Positions 16,901 to 23,603 of a stretch of 25,000 nucleotides of DNA are shown piece by piece. Position 1 is the first letter of the stretch. Each line of letters starts with the position of its first letter. Origin of the DNA: Prorocentrum cordatum (lineage: Eukaryota > Sar > Dinophyceae > Prorocentrales > Prorocentraceae). Under the pieces are notes generated by a model. It saw only the letters and a program-made list of their open reading frames with translations, did no database searches and was not told where the DNA came from. The stretch lies in assembly GCA_963575745.1 (NCBI GenBank), contig CAUYUJ010001473.1:1-25000 (forward strand), in the 5' to 3' direction. Position numbers and translations under genes: made by a program.

Positions 16901-19900
16901 CTGTGAGCTGGGACTGCTTGAAGTACAGGTCTTTCCCTTTGAGCTGTCCGTACGGGATCCCCACGTTGAGTAATAACGCGCATCCCCAATTGCCGTCCTG
17001 CGCCTCGCTCTGGATGTTGATGAAACCTTGTCCAGTCCATACGGCCCCCTTACAGCGAGTCTCCTGCAGCCCTGCGACGTGGACCTGCAGGTCCAAGAGC
17101 TGGGCTCTGACCAGGGCCCCCTTGCTGGAGATGTCCAGGTGCAGGTCTGTGGAGGTGAAGTCGCCTACCATGGACTGAGCGTTGTACTGCACGATGTTGA
17201 GCTTCAGCATGCCCTTGTAGTAGCTGTCTGCGGTAAGGTCAGGGATGTGGTCTGCTTCAGCCAACTGGGGTGCGACGTGCTCCTCGAGCTGTCCGCGCCT
17301 CCATGTGGGGTAAGCCTGTAGATCCCTGCAAGCTGGGTTGTCCATCCAGGCCCATTCGAGCGTGCTGTTATATCGTACTATGTCAACTAGCTCTTCCGCG
17401 GGCGGCGGTGGCGCTGGTTGGTGTGCCGCATATTTTGACAGAACATCTGCTGCTTCATTCCAGGGGGCATCTCGATGAGCATGTGCGCGTTCGAAGCTGA
17501 TGACCTTGGCGAGCTGGAGCTGCTGGAATAATATACGCGTGAACCTCGCGAGTGGGCTGTTCCTACACGATCTGATCCTCGATGTTCCAGCTGCCGCGCC
17601 CAGGGCCGCGGCGTTGTCGCCGATGATGACGATATCCTGCTCATCGTCCTCTTGGATACATGCGAGACCTGCCCAGAGCAACGCTCCCAATTCGGGGCTA
17701 GTACTGGAGGTGATGTTGTTGGCCATTTCCTCGCTGACTGACAGGGCATGATTGGAGTACATGTGTCTGTAGTAGGCGATGCCCTGGTCGTCTTCCCTCA
17801 GGTGTACCACTGCCCATGCCGATGTGCCTGGCGCCTTCGCGTGGTAGGACGCGTCGGTGAAGCCGTAGTGCCGCTTCACAGACGCCGAGGGTCTCGGGGG
17901 GGCGAGGTGCCTCACCGCCAGCCCGGTGTGCTCGTGCAAGTCGTGTTCCTCGAGGTCGTAGTGCCATGTCAGCTTCTGGACGTGTTGTTGGAACTGCGTC
18001 GGTAGAAACTGTGGTGATCCAATATTGGCATAGCGTCGCTGAATGCTGCTGCTGCCGCTGCGCAGGTCGGTTTTGTGCACTTGTCCGTGTGTTGCTGGTC
18101 TGGTTCTTCGTCGGCGTCGCCTCCTGCGCTCGCATCGCAGGTAGTCGTCGCTGTGTTCGCACTCATTGCTAGTGCGTTGGTTGTCTTGAGCACCGTCTAC
18201 CGTTATGCTGCGCCTAGGTGGAATACGGAAGGGGTGCCTGGCTGTGGTTGTTCGGCGGTGTGGTGCGAGGGTGGATTGGCGCTGTCCAGTCGGGTGTCCG
18301 ATGGCGCCGTGGTAGCTCCTGAATGGCAGCATTGCTCGTCGGGATTGTACGTCCCTCTGGGGTTGTAGGTGTTGTCTGGGGTTTGTCGTGCTGGCTGGGA
18401 GTGGCTGCTCGGGCTCCACGTGGTCGGCTGGCTTATGGGGCGTGGGCCCAGCCCGCGTCGTGCTCCTCTCCCGCGGGATCGGCGGTGATTGGCAGCACAC
18501 CTCATCGGCGTTCAAGTTGTCCGATCCAGCCCGCACGGCCTGACTGAACAGGGGCTCGTGTGATTGGGCATGGAGCATGCTGTCGCGTAGACGATGAGTT
18601 ATGCCGTCAGGGGGGTCACTTGGAGTCAGTGGTGGAAGAGTGAGTGGAGTTGGCGCTGCCCGGTGCTCGTTGGGGTCTGCGCTTGCTATGGCTGGAGTCG
18701 GCGGTGGAGTTGTAGCTGCTTGGTGCTCGTTGGACCTGGTTGCGCGCCCCAGCCCGACATCGCTGACGCGGGGGCAAGGCTTCGACCACCCTCCCGTCGG
18801 AGGCATGCCCTCGCGCCTTCGCACCTGCAAGGGGGAGTCAACCCGCAGCTGCTCGGGGAGAGCAGGTCCGCCCGTCGGCGGCCTTGCAGCGCGAGGCGAC
18901 CCCGCGCTGACACGCCAACGCAGACAGGTCCTGGTCGGTGCATTGTGTTGTTTGGACCCGTCTGCGCATTGAGTATGCTCTGCTGCTGTGGACCGAGGCG
19001 TTGGCCTCCAAGTAGTACGCATACTCGAGCGGCCGCAGCGGCGCTCTCGATTCGGGCACCCGATGGCGGCTTCCAAGTCCTGCTCCGCTGGTTGTTCAGT
19101 TCCAAGGGGCTGAGTACTATCTGGCCGTGAGTCGTCCTCGCTACTGCTGTTGTCGGCGAGTGCCTCGAAGGAGTTCTTGGTCGGTATCGCTCCACGGCCT
19201 GAGAGCCTCTCCACCTTAAGCATCTGTCTGCGTAATCTTTTGCACTTCGCCACTCTCCTTGCTGTTGCTACCGCTGTGACGTCGTTGAGGTGCGATTCTG
19301 CTGGTGCTGGGCTGCTGTCGTTGCTGTCGAGGTATGTGTCTTGGATTTGCTCTAGCTCGTCGGCTTGTATTGGTCCATGCTGAATCTGTCGGGTGTGATC
19401 AGTGCTTAGTTGCGCCGTGGTGTGTGCATTGAATTTGGCTGTCACAGGTGGACTAGCCAGCCCCCTCGGGGTCTTTCTGCTCGACTTGCAGTCCTCATGC
19501 GGGCCAAAGTGGCTGGCATTGCGAGGTTGGCGCGAGGGCCGGGCTCCGTCGTCTGCAAATGTCTGGTGCCCAGCGAGGGCCTGGCGCTGGGAGCCCTCCA
19601 GATGGTGCCCCTGGTAGCCTCGACCTGCTGCCTGGGCCCTCCTTCGCGTGGCTGTGCAGCCTGGGATGCGGCGCCGCACGGGCCGCCGCAGCTCCCGCGG
19701 AATAAGCTGCTGGCACTGGCATGGCCAAGGGGTGTCGCCTAGGTCCATGCTGCTGGCACTGTGGCTGGCTGCCCGAGTAGCTCTCCCACTCTTGTTGCAG
19801 CCTCGCCCCGCCGTAGTCAGGTAGACCACGCGTCGCGGCCTGAGGGAGTCGCTCAGGTCCGCGCTTGGATCGCCCCTGCTTGGCGTCGCCCTCCTGTGGG

Positions 19901-20066
19901 TGGTCCCCACCCTTGCCCACAGTTGCGGCGTCAAGAGAGCTGGTAGTGCCCATGGTTCGTCTGGTGCGTCTTTTGGCTCGGTGCTCCCTAGTGGAGCGCT
20001 GGTCATCTGTAGCGGATGCGGCATCCCCAAGGCTCGCATCGGCTTGGGCGTAACTGTGCAATGCAA
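13881..20066 (-). CDS. Retroelement ORF2: RNase H, EEP endonuclease and reverse transcriptase
   Basis: Main open frame, 2061 codons. The start given is the first NTG (TTG); the first ATG is codon 10, and the first 110 or so residues may be out of frame. Residues about 110-700 are Pro/Thr/Arg-rich linker. RNase H spans about 735-880 with Asp738 (FTDAS), Glu792 (SPELGAL), Asp817 (IIGDNAA) and Asp874 (NEAADVLSK). The EEP endonuclease spans about 955-1230 with Asn962 (YNAQS), Glu1002 (LQETR), Asp1112/Asn1114 (LLIDANAKLG), Asp1178 (NRIDYV) and Asp1227/His1228 (TTDHLPVL). Reverse transcriptase spans about 1480-1850 with GGPDG (Asp1537), Asp1662 (LLDLRQAFYSV), GTRPGNGLADLIFN and the catalytic FMDD (Asp1812/1813). 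The thumb-like C terminus (LTYDCEVW) leads to a stop caused by a frameshift near 13930. All catalytic residues are intact. RNase H lies before the endonuclease instead of after the RT. Confidence 0.85.
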   Translation of the reverse strand: MHCTVTPKPMRALGMPHPLQMTSAPLGSTEPKDAPDEPWALPALLTPQLWARVGTTHRRATPSRGDPSADLSDSLRPRRVVYLTTAGRGCNKSGRATRAASHSASSMDLGDTPWPCQCQQLIPRELRRPVRRRIPGCTATRRRAQAAGRGYQGHHLEGSQRQALAGHQTFADDGARPSRQPRNASHFGPHEDCKSSRKTPRGLASPPVTAKFNAHTTAQLSTDHTRQIQHGPIQADELEQIQDTYLDSNDSSPAPAESHLNDVTAVATARRVAKCKRLRRQMLKVERLSGRGAIPTKNSFEALADNSSSEDDSRPDSTQPLGTEQPAEQDLEAAIGCPNRERRCGRSSMRTTWRPTPRSTAAEHTQCADGSKQHNAPTRTCLRWRVSAGSPRAARPPTGGPALPEQLRVDSPLQVRRREGMPPTGGWSKPCPRVSDVGLGRATRSNEHQAATTPPPTPAIASADPNEHRAAPTPLTLPPLTPSDPPDGITHRLRDSMLHAQSHEPLFSQAVRAGSDNLNADEVCCQSPPIPRERSTTRAGPTPHKPADHVEPEQPLPASTTNPRQHLQPQRDVQSRRAMLPFRSYHGAIGHPTGQRQSTLAPHRRTTTARHPFRIPPRRSITVDGAQDNQRTSNECEHSDDYLRCERRRRRRRRTRPATHGQVHKTDLRSGSSSIQRRYANIGSPQFLPTQFQQHVQKLTWHYDLEEHDLHEHTGLAVRHLAPPRPSASVKRHYGFTDASYHAKAPGTSAWAVVHLREDDQGIAYYRHMYSNHALSVSEEMANNITSSTSPELGALLWAGLACIQEDDEQDIVIIGDNAAALGAAAGTSRIRSCRNSPLARFTRILFQQLQLAKVISFERAHAHRDAPWNEAADVLSKYAAHQPAPPPPAEELVDIVRYNSTLEWAWMDNPACRDLQAYPTWRRGQLEEHVAPQLAEADHIPDLTADSYYKGMLKLNIVQYNAQSMVGDFTSTDLHLDISSKGALVRAQLLDLQVHVAGLQETRCKGAVWTGQGFINIQSEAQDGNWGCALLLNVGIPYGQLKGKDLYFKQSQLTELHSSARVLFVRVHAPLFHHVIAVAHAPYKKAKDISGWWEHFGELCDTWKPEILLIDANAKLGHKDGEDTLWLGQKGPNQLTDKNGHEFHESVASCHLHVANTYYGNSDDYTCHKDGVSNRIDYVAMAPCLFKCVAACTVLRDFQKPAAKKNNEYSKQRSNGAHNGYDTTTDHLPVLVEVVGDIIGRHRNLKGNAQLDTNKPKNPECITAFKQDLNSTRLPPWKADVNEHYHETAGLIAEKTKQYFGRDPLTPCNATISEASMRLLRLRRYAESSTRSYTNNGDPAPLEVFRKRLCYEASVYARVEDGWFSSVAALAGACQLSRTAGCLGIAHDAARLFIAHTRGTFRHQLSTDRNQYFHDLGSKLADSRTARDARTEWQLTKQILIHGGRKPKYDSALPTMQQPDGTIMGSQSEISRATLQHFAKIESADIRDKYDLTDRYNCSRTHRPPPDEVSQHLLMTLNDLVESFADGKKGRAGGPDGNLDDILKLAPEETARHWYPVVLKTILRGREPIQFKAGIAVKLRKGSGTRALLEYYRSILLNNTVAKHYHKWLRSTTLRVCSCLLRVTQHGGIPKKSGAYSTHTIKASFGICRRMRLSAVGILLDLRQAFYSVIREFVLGREGEKPWLQKVMAGGDPPEWLMPAIQQLISAPGYLALNGVDENLRFQLEEAHDMTFFQVRGDELCAESRKGTRPGNGLADLIFNISFAHALGPLEQELHSGAYSLQLPPAGDQAITTTGQLRDHEGTLPEVSFMDDATSLCVLRDNTKIESSIFDILPIIARRLKIFGHDLHPKKTKALLHIDGHAKQHIKAKIFQTSPITLHREDCQLLTSIDATTAEVTTQGLTLGNIVASDDGEVPNLMRRIIDHRSAEGPLKKSIFRLPHIDLKAKMLYLTALAQSKLTYDCEVWGPLTVQQKQMLQSRHMASLRAAARQQRHGAGHVHTLDDEIYLICDEVPIHMYLRRRRLMYLVRMVHVDTPFLRRLIDELWTVKPGMYLSSRTWIG

Positions 20067-20250
20067 TGGAGGCTAAGTGCGATTGTGCGCGGCCGGCCAA
20101 TGGTCGCATGTGGTGGGGGCAGGGCGTAGACTCGTCACCGCACGGGTCTCTGAGTCTGGGCCTCTTATCCCCATGATCTTCTGGTGTGGTTGTCTGGACG
20201 CAGGTCTGGGCCAGTTGCCCCCCAGCCTGCGTGCTCCCCCTCAGTTTTTT
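19495..20250 (-). CDS. Open frame reached by -1 shift at the A AAA AAC site
   Basis: The frame is open through the slippery site (reading VKKLRGSTQAGGQLAQTCVQ) and continues with ordinary-looking composition (SYAQADASLGDAASATDDQ at about 20010-20055) to about 19720, then turns Pro/Ala/Arg-rich until a stop at 19495. It overlaps the N terminus of the 2061-codon frame and looks the more protein-like of the two there. A second shift near 19720, where the main frame reads DTPWPCQCQQL, would be needed to rejoin ORF2. No domain is recognised. Confidence 0.35.
   Translation of the reverse strand, partial: KKLRGSTQAGGQLAQTCVQTTTPEDHGDKRPRLRDPCGDESTPCPHHMRPLAGRAQSHLASIALHSYAQADASLGDAASATDDQRSTREHRAKRRTRRTMGTTSSLDAATVGKGGDHPQEGDAKQGRSKRGPERLPQAATRGLPDYGGARLQQEWESYSGSQPQCQQHGPRRHPLAMPVPAAYSAGAAAARAAPHPRLHSHAKEGPGSRSRLPGAPSGGLPAPGPRWAPDICRRRSPALAPTSQCQPLWPA
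20198..20250 (-). promoter_or_regulatory. Candidate -1 programmed ribosomal frameshift signal
   Basis: On the minus strand the zero frame reads TCA AAA AAC TGA, giving the canonical heptamer A AAA AAC (20244-20250) with a stop as the next codon (20241-20243). An 11-nt spacer separates it from a stem of 12 pairs with one bulged A: ACGCAGGCTGGG (20221-20232) with CCCAG-A-CCTGCGT (20198-20210), loop 10 nt. The -1 frame is open across the site. Spacing is slightly longer than the usual 5-9 nt. A plain homopolymer indel in the A6 run is the alternative. Confidence 0.5.
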
Positions 20251-20807
20251 GACCCTCGACCCCCGTCGAGGTCGCTCTCGCCGCTGTCGATGAAGGCTGC
20301 CACTCTGTCACCCGGGTCCGCGAAGCCGTCCTCCGCGTCGCAGATCCTGACCTTTTTGGGCTGGCTCCTCGCCCTCCTGGGCTCTCTTGAATGCTTCAGA
20401 TTGCCTCTGTGGGGCGGTGCTGAACTCGACCTCTCTGGAGCGCCCATGTGGAAGCGAGGAGGTGGTAGCCGTGGTTCGTGTGGCTCGGTGGGCGTGATGT
20501 CCCCTATTGGCAGGCGTGGAGGGGTGCCGGGACAGGCCTCTTCATCGCGGCTGAGGTCGATGAACGAAGTCGTCATGGGTGGTTTGGCTGGCTGCTGCTG
20601 TTGTTGGGAGCTCCTGTTGGGCGTGAAGGGCGTGACGGGCGGGAAAAAATTGCTCTTCTCCGCCTTTGCCACCAAGCTTTCGTGTTTCGTGTCGTGCTGA
20701 GGCTGGTGTATCTGGTGCCGCGGCTGCTTCACGCATCCTCCTCGCAGCTGGATGCGGCGCGCGTCCTCTGGCGCGGTCCTCGCCCCTGTCATCCTCCGAA
20801 GATTCAT
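20241..20807 (-). CDS. ORF1-like segment ending at the slippery site
   Basis: Convincing from about 20680 onward: KAEKSNFFPPVTPFTPNRSS, a Gln run, TTSFIDLSRDEE, then LPIGDITPTEPHEPRLPPP and a C-terminal acidic patch (FIDSGESDLDGG). It ends at TGA (20241-20243). Pro-rich and probably disordered; no family recognised. The upstream part of the frame (to 20807) overlaps the preceding coiled-coil frame, so a shift lies somewhere in about 20650-20800. Confidence 0.45.
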   Translation of the reverse strand: MNLRRMTGARTAPEDARRIQLRGGCVKQPRHQIHQPQHDTKHESLVAKAEKSNFFPPVTPFTPNRSSQQQQQPAKPPMTTSFIDLSRDEEACPGTPPRLPIGDITPTEPHEPRLPPPRFHMGAPERSSSAPPHRGNLKHSREPRRARSQPKKVRICDAEDGFADPGDRVAAFIDSGESDLDGGRGSKN

Positions 20808-20949
20808 CCTTCACACCCGCTGCCTTGGCCATCTGGTCCCTTGTTTCCCTCAGGAGGGTCTTGTAGACCTTGATGGTATTGGCGGCAATCGCTTCCTGGT
20901 CGAGCATCATGTTGAGCCTCTTCTCCATCTCGGTGTGCTCCTCCTCAAG
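20542..20949 (-). CDS. ORF1-like coiled-coil segment
   Basis: The coding sequence enters this frame at the A5 run (20949-20953 on +) with KLEEEHTEMEKRLNMMLDQE and KVYKTLLRETRDQMAKAAG, continuing the heptad-like helix that begins in the previous frame (KERMKQLRATLEK). One fewer A in the run would fuse the two cleanly as LEKLEEEH. An acidic/basic stretch (DESSEDDRGEDRARGR) follows, after which composition suggests the coding frame has moved on. Coiled coils are typical of LINE ORF1 proteins, which trimerise and bind element RNA; that role is inferred here. Confidence 0.5.
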   Translation of the reverse strand, partial: LEEEHTEMEKRLNMMLDQEAIAANTIKVYKTLLRETRDQMAKAAGVKDESSEDDRGEDRARGRAPHPAARRMREAAAAPDTPASARHETRKLGGKGGEEQFFPARHALHAQQELPTTAAASQTTHDDFVHRPQPR

Positions 20950-21480
20950 CTTTTTCCAGCGTGGCCCTGAGTTGCTTCATGCGCTCCTTGTGCGGCAGGA
21001 CGAAGGAGATGTTCGCGGCGGTGATCGCTGCTTCCTCTTCGAGACTCGACGTACACAAACCCGCCAGCCTGGCGCCAGCAATGTTCTCGGCAAGACGGCC
21101 CAGTCTATGGCACTTCGTCCTGTACCATACGTGACGCATCTCCTCGTCGACAGGCGGTGCTGACCAGCTCTCGTGTTCCATCGCCACGGCGAATGGGACA
21201 GGCGTGATGCTGTCCAGGACCGCCTTCTGCTGCATGGTGTACTGGAAGTTGCCGATGTGCGTAGCTGCTATCTCCTGCTGGTCCTTCTTTTTGCGTCTGC
21301 TGCTCCTCCTTCTGGCTGAGGTGCTCCTCCACGGCACTCTGTCCTTCCAGTGCTGGTGCTGTGTCTGCTTCTGCTGGTGCTGGTACTGAGCTGGCTGCTG
21401 CTGGTGCTTGTGAGAGCTAGGCTGCTGCTGCTGCTGCTGGCTGCGCTGCCTCCTCTGTGCGCTGTGTTGCTGGTATCCGT
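20945..21480 (-). CDS. ORF1-like middle segment (Gln/His-rich, then helical domain)
   Basis: This frame is open well above its first ATG-like codon (21337): it reads a Gln/His-rich stretch (HKHQQQPAQYQHQQKQTQHQ), then KKKDQQEIAATHIGNFQYTM, VLDSITPVPFAVAMEHESW, EEMRHVWYRTKCHRLGRLAE and SLEEEAAITAANISFVLPHK, ending KERMKQLRATLEKA-stop at 20945. No family recognised. A competing frame over 21290-21415 also looks natural, so the exact path there is unsettled. Confidence 0.5.
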
Positions 21481-21885
21481 GTGCTGACGCTGGTGATGCT
21501 GGTTGTCATCGCGGGCCCACTCCCAGGGTCGCCCACCGATGGCACCGATGTCTCCTGACCAGTCTCTGGCGCTGTTGCTGCGCCTGCGCTGGTGTTGCTG
21601 CTGCGTCTTCGTCGTCATCAAGCTGCCGCTGCGGCTGCGCTGGGGCTGCTGCTGGCGCTGGGGCTGCTGCTGGTACTGCGGCTGCTGCTGCAGCTGCTGG
21701 TACTGTGGCTGCTGCGCGCTGTGGTGGCTGCCCAGGGTGTGCGCCGCGTCCAGCACGCGGAAGAGGGTCCTGGCGTTGGCCCTCTTCTCCCGCTGGCGCC
21801 TGTGCCAAGCGGGCTCGCCCTCTCGGGGCGTGGCGGCTCTGCGCCGCCGCGGCTGCGGCGCCGATGGCGCGCTGCGCGCGGCCAC
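21268..21885 (-). CDS. ORF1-like N-terminal segment with WHRRQREKRANAR motif
   Basis: Near the start lies GEPAWHRRQREKRANARTLF, then RVLDAAHTLGSHHSAQ, then a Gln-rich stretch (QQPQYQQLQQQPQYQQQPQR) and an Arg/Ser region. A Trp-His-Arg-Arg helix ending in His-His-Ser is a feature I recall from N termini of dinoflagellate retroelement ORF1 proteins (memory, not search). There is no ATG: the frame is closed by TGA just upstream (about 21935), and only a GTG is available at 21883-21885, so the true 5' end is missing or shifted. The part after about 21490 is probably out of frame. Confidence 0.5.
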   Translation of the reverse strand: MAARSAPSAPQPRRRRAATPREGEPAWHRRQREKRANARTLFRVLDAAHTLGSHHSAQQPQYQQLQQQPQYQQQPQRQQQPQRSRSGSLMTTKTQQQHQRRRSNSARDWSGDIGAIGGRPWEWARDDNQHHQRQHTDTSNTAHRGGSAASSSSSSLALTSTSSSQLSTSTSRSRHSTSTGRTECRGGAPQPEGGAADAKRRTSRR

Positions 21886-21944
21886 GAGCGGCGGGGGCGA
21901 CCGACGGGACGACGGCCCCGCCCCTCCTCAGCCCGTGGCTCCTC

Positions 21945-22111
21945 CTCCTCCTCATCCTCCTCCTCGTCATTGCCCTCCTCCTCTCCTCCTCCTCCTCCTC
22001 CTCCTCCTCCTCCTCCTCCTCCTCCTCCTCCTCCTCGTCATCATCATCAGCATCATCAGCATCATCAGCAGCAGCATCGTCATCACCATCACCATCACCA
22101 TCATCATCACC

Positions 22112-22156
<45 letters not shown>

Positions 22157-22195
22157 AGCATTACCGTCGTCATCGTCATCGTCATCGTCATCGTC
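21945..22195. repeat. (TCC)n then (CAT/CAC/CAG)n compound microsatellite
   Basis: TCC to about 22036, then CAT/CAG/CAC triplets to about 22195. This is the same TCC-to-CAT order as at 5905-7225. It directly abuts the 5' end of the retroelement coding sequence. Confidence 0.95.
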
Positions 22196-22326
22196 CTCTT
22201 CTCCTCCTCCTCCTCCTCCACCATTCGTCCTACCGCTGTTCCTCCCTCCCCCGCTCCTCCCACCCTCCTCCCCAGGGAGGAGGGAGGAGGAGGAGGAGGG
22301 AGGAGGAAGGAGGAAAAGGAGGAGGA
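22196..22326. repeat. Pyrimidine-to-purine inverted repeat (TCC arm, GGA arm)
   Basis: CT-rich sequence (22196-22273) switches at CCCCAGGGAGGAGG to GGA-rich sequence (22274-22326). The arms are broadly complementary, centred near 22275. Confidence 0.8.
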
Positions 22327-22648
22327 CAAGTGCAAACCCGAAACTCATCAACAATGTTGCAATAAACCATCCCTCCAAGTTCCCTCTTCACAGGTCCCTA
22401 CAAGGGCTTATTTTCGCTGACCAGAAAATACCCCGTTGGAGGACAACCGTCTGGAAATCCTGAACCGTGCCAATTACTGCTGCGTCCTGGCGATCCTGAA
22501 TCGCGCCGGAAGACCATTCCTGGGAAGCCAACACCGCGAATCAAGGTGACTGTTGCGCTCTGACAATCCTGCAGCGTGCCTAAAAACTATTCATGGGACG
22601 TCACCCATGAGAACGCAGTAAACTCTTGGGACGGATGTGCGCGGGGCA
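22327..22648. other. Unique sequence with three ATCCTGAAYCG-type words
   Basis: Short related words ATCCTGAACCGTGCC (about 22458), ATCCTGAATCGCGCC (about 22492) and ATCCTGCAGCGTGCC (about 22568) start diverged segments; the last two are 76 bp apart. A GGGACGTCACCC palindrome-like word lies near 22595. No gene seen. Confidence 0.4.
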
Positions 22649-22855
22649 CCGGCGAGAGTCGCCTTTGGGAAAAAGTACCGCCCTCCGTCAGCAAAACTCT
22701 GGCAAACTTTAACACGAACGCGCCGGCGAGAGCCACGTGTTGAAAGCGGCCCGCCCTCCGCCCGTGAAGCTCCGGCAACCCCTGAGACAGGGCGAGAGCT
22801 ACATCTTGTCAACAAAGGAAAAAAAGCCATCCGCCCGTGAAACTGCTGCAGATGT
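22649..22855. repeat. Three diverged tandem units of 66-74 bp
   Basis: Units start near 22649 (CCGGCGAGAGTCGC), 22723 (CCGGCGAGAGCCAC) and 22789 (CAGGGCGAGAGCTAC). Each continues with a TTTG or CTTG word, an A-rich stretch, and CCCTCCGYC or ATCCGCCCGTGAA. Divergence is substantial. Confidence 0.6.
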
Positions 22856-22955
22856 GAATTGAGCTTGAGGGTCATGAATCATGAGGAGGTCGCAGACGAA
22901 ACGCCCGGCCCGCCCTACCAACATGTCTCAGGGCGCGACAGGGAGGAGTTAATGT

Positions 22956-23110
22956 TAGGTCGGGCCTGTCCCCCTACAGGGTGGTTTTGGACGAACAAAC
23001 AAAAAATAGTCAAACAAATACGCAAAAGATGCCCAAAAATACTCCACATATCGTCCCCAGACTATTCTCTGCCATTTTTGAATGTTCCTCCTGTAGAGGG
23101 ACATGACCCA
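22956..23110. repeat. MITE-like element, copy 1, with terminal inverted repeats
   Basis: Ends TGTCCCCCTACAGG and CCTGTAGAGGGACA are inverted repeats (13 of 14 matching), and weaker pairing extends outward (GTCGGGC with GACCC). The interior is AT-rich (AAACAAATACGCAAAAG and CCATTTTTGAATGTTCC) against GC-rich flanks. No ORF and no clear target-site duplication. About 155 bp. Confidence 0.65.
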
Positions 23111-23142
23111 CTTCAAGTTACTGATAAGGCACAAGGATGGAA

Positions 23143-23278
23143 GGGGGGCCAGGGGAGGGGCGGGTAGGAGAGGGGGGCAGGGGAGGGGAGCAGGAGGGAT
23201 CAGCAGAAGTGTCAGGAGGTGGAGAACGAAGGGGGGAGAGGGGACGGATGAGGAGGAGCGGAGAGAGGAGAGGTAGGA
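23143..23278. repeat. G-rich purine tract between the two MITE-like copies
   Basis: GGGG-rich sequence with many G runs (for example GGGGGG, GGGGAGGGG and AGGGGGGCAGGGG at 23143-23205), then GGAG-rich sequence to 23278. Potential G-quadruplex on the + strand. Confidence 0.75.
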
Positions 23279-23279
23279 C

Positions 23280-23430
23280 TAGGTCGGGCGTGTCCTCCTA
23301 CAGGCGCATTCTGGACGGGAAAAAAAATGTCAAAAAATAATCAAACAAATGCTCAAAAATACTCTGAAAATCGTCCCAAAACTATTTTTTGCCTATTTTT
23401 GAATCTTCCTCCTGTACAGGGACAACCCCG
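23280..23430. repeat. MITE-like element, copy 2
   Basis: Direct repeat of the element at 22956-23110: shared TAGGTCGGGC start, TCAAACAAATGCTCAAAAATAC core, CTATTTTTGAATCTTCCTCC and CTGTACAGGGACA end. Terminal inverted repeats TGTCCTCCTACAGG and CCTGTACAGGGACA match at 11 of 14, with TAGGTCGGG versus TTAGTCGGG extending them. Confidence 0.65.
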
Positions 23431-23603
23431 ACTAAAAGGCAGGAGGAGCAGTGGCAAGAGGGAGACCTGGACGCGGAGGAGGGGTGGCCGGGACAGAGTG
23501 AGCCCCCGCACGACGTGCGGCCGAGAGGCCAGCACCAACTGAACGCGCGAGCGTCCCGCGCCCCAAGGGGGCTCCGTGGGAGAAGATCGGGGTGGATGGC
23601 AAT

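Larger units (their letters stand above)
12284..21885 (-). mobile_element. Non-LTR (LINE-type) retroelement, about 9.6 kb, frame-broken
   Basis: Read on the minus strand, the element runs from an ORF1-like N-terminal motif (about 21830) through coiled coil, linker, RNase H, EEP endonuclease, reverse transcriptase, zinc fingers and a methyltransferase-like end with a stop at 12284. There is no integrase, protease or long terminal repeat, which excludes an LTR class. The coding sequence changes frame near 21490, 20949, within 20540-20810, at 20244-20250, near 19720, near 13930 and at 12824-12828. The 5' end meets a TCC microsatellite at about 21945. No poly(A) tail or target-site duplication was identified. 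The boundaries are those of recognisable coding sequence only. Confidence 0.85.

Noticed and set aside
17966-19130. Plus-strand open frames opposite ORF2 (68-178 codons)
   Set aside because: Antisense shadows of the GC-rich Pro/Thr/Arg linker; no motifs.
21286-21290. A second A5 run where two natural-looking frames could be joined by removing one A
   Set aside because: The downstream frame is already open far upstream of the run (Gln/His-rich), so a frameshift at this point is not required.
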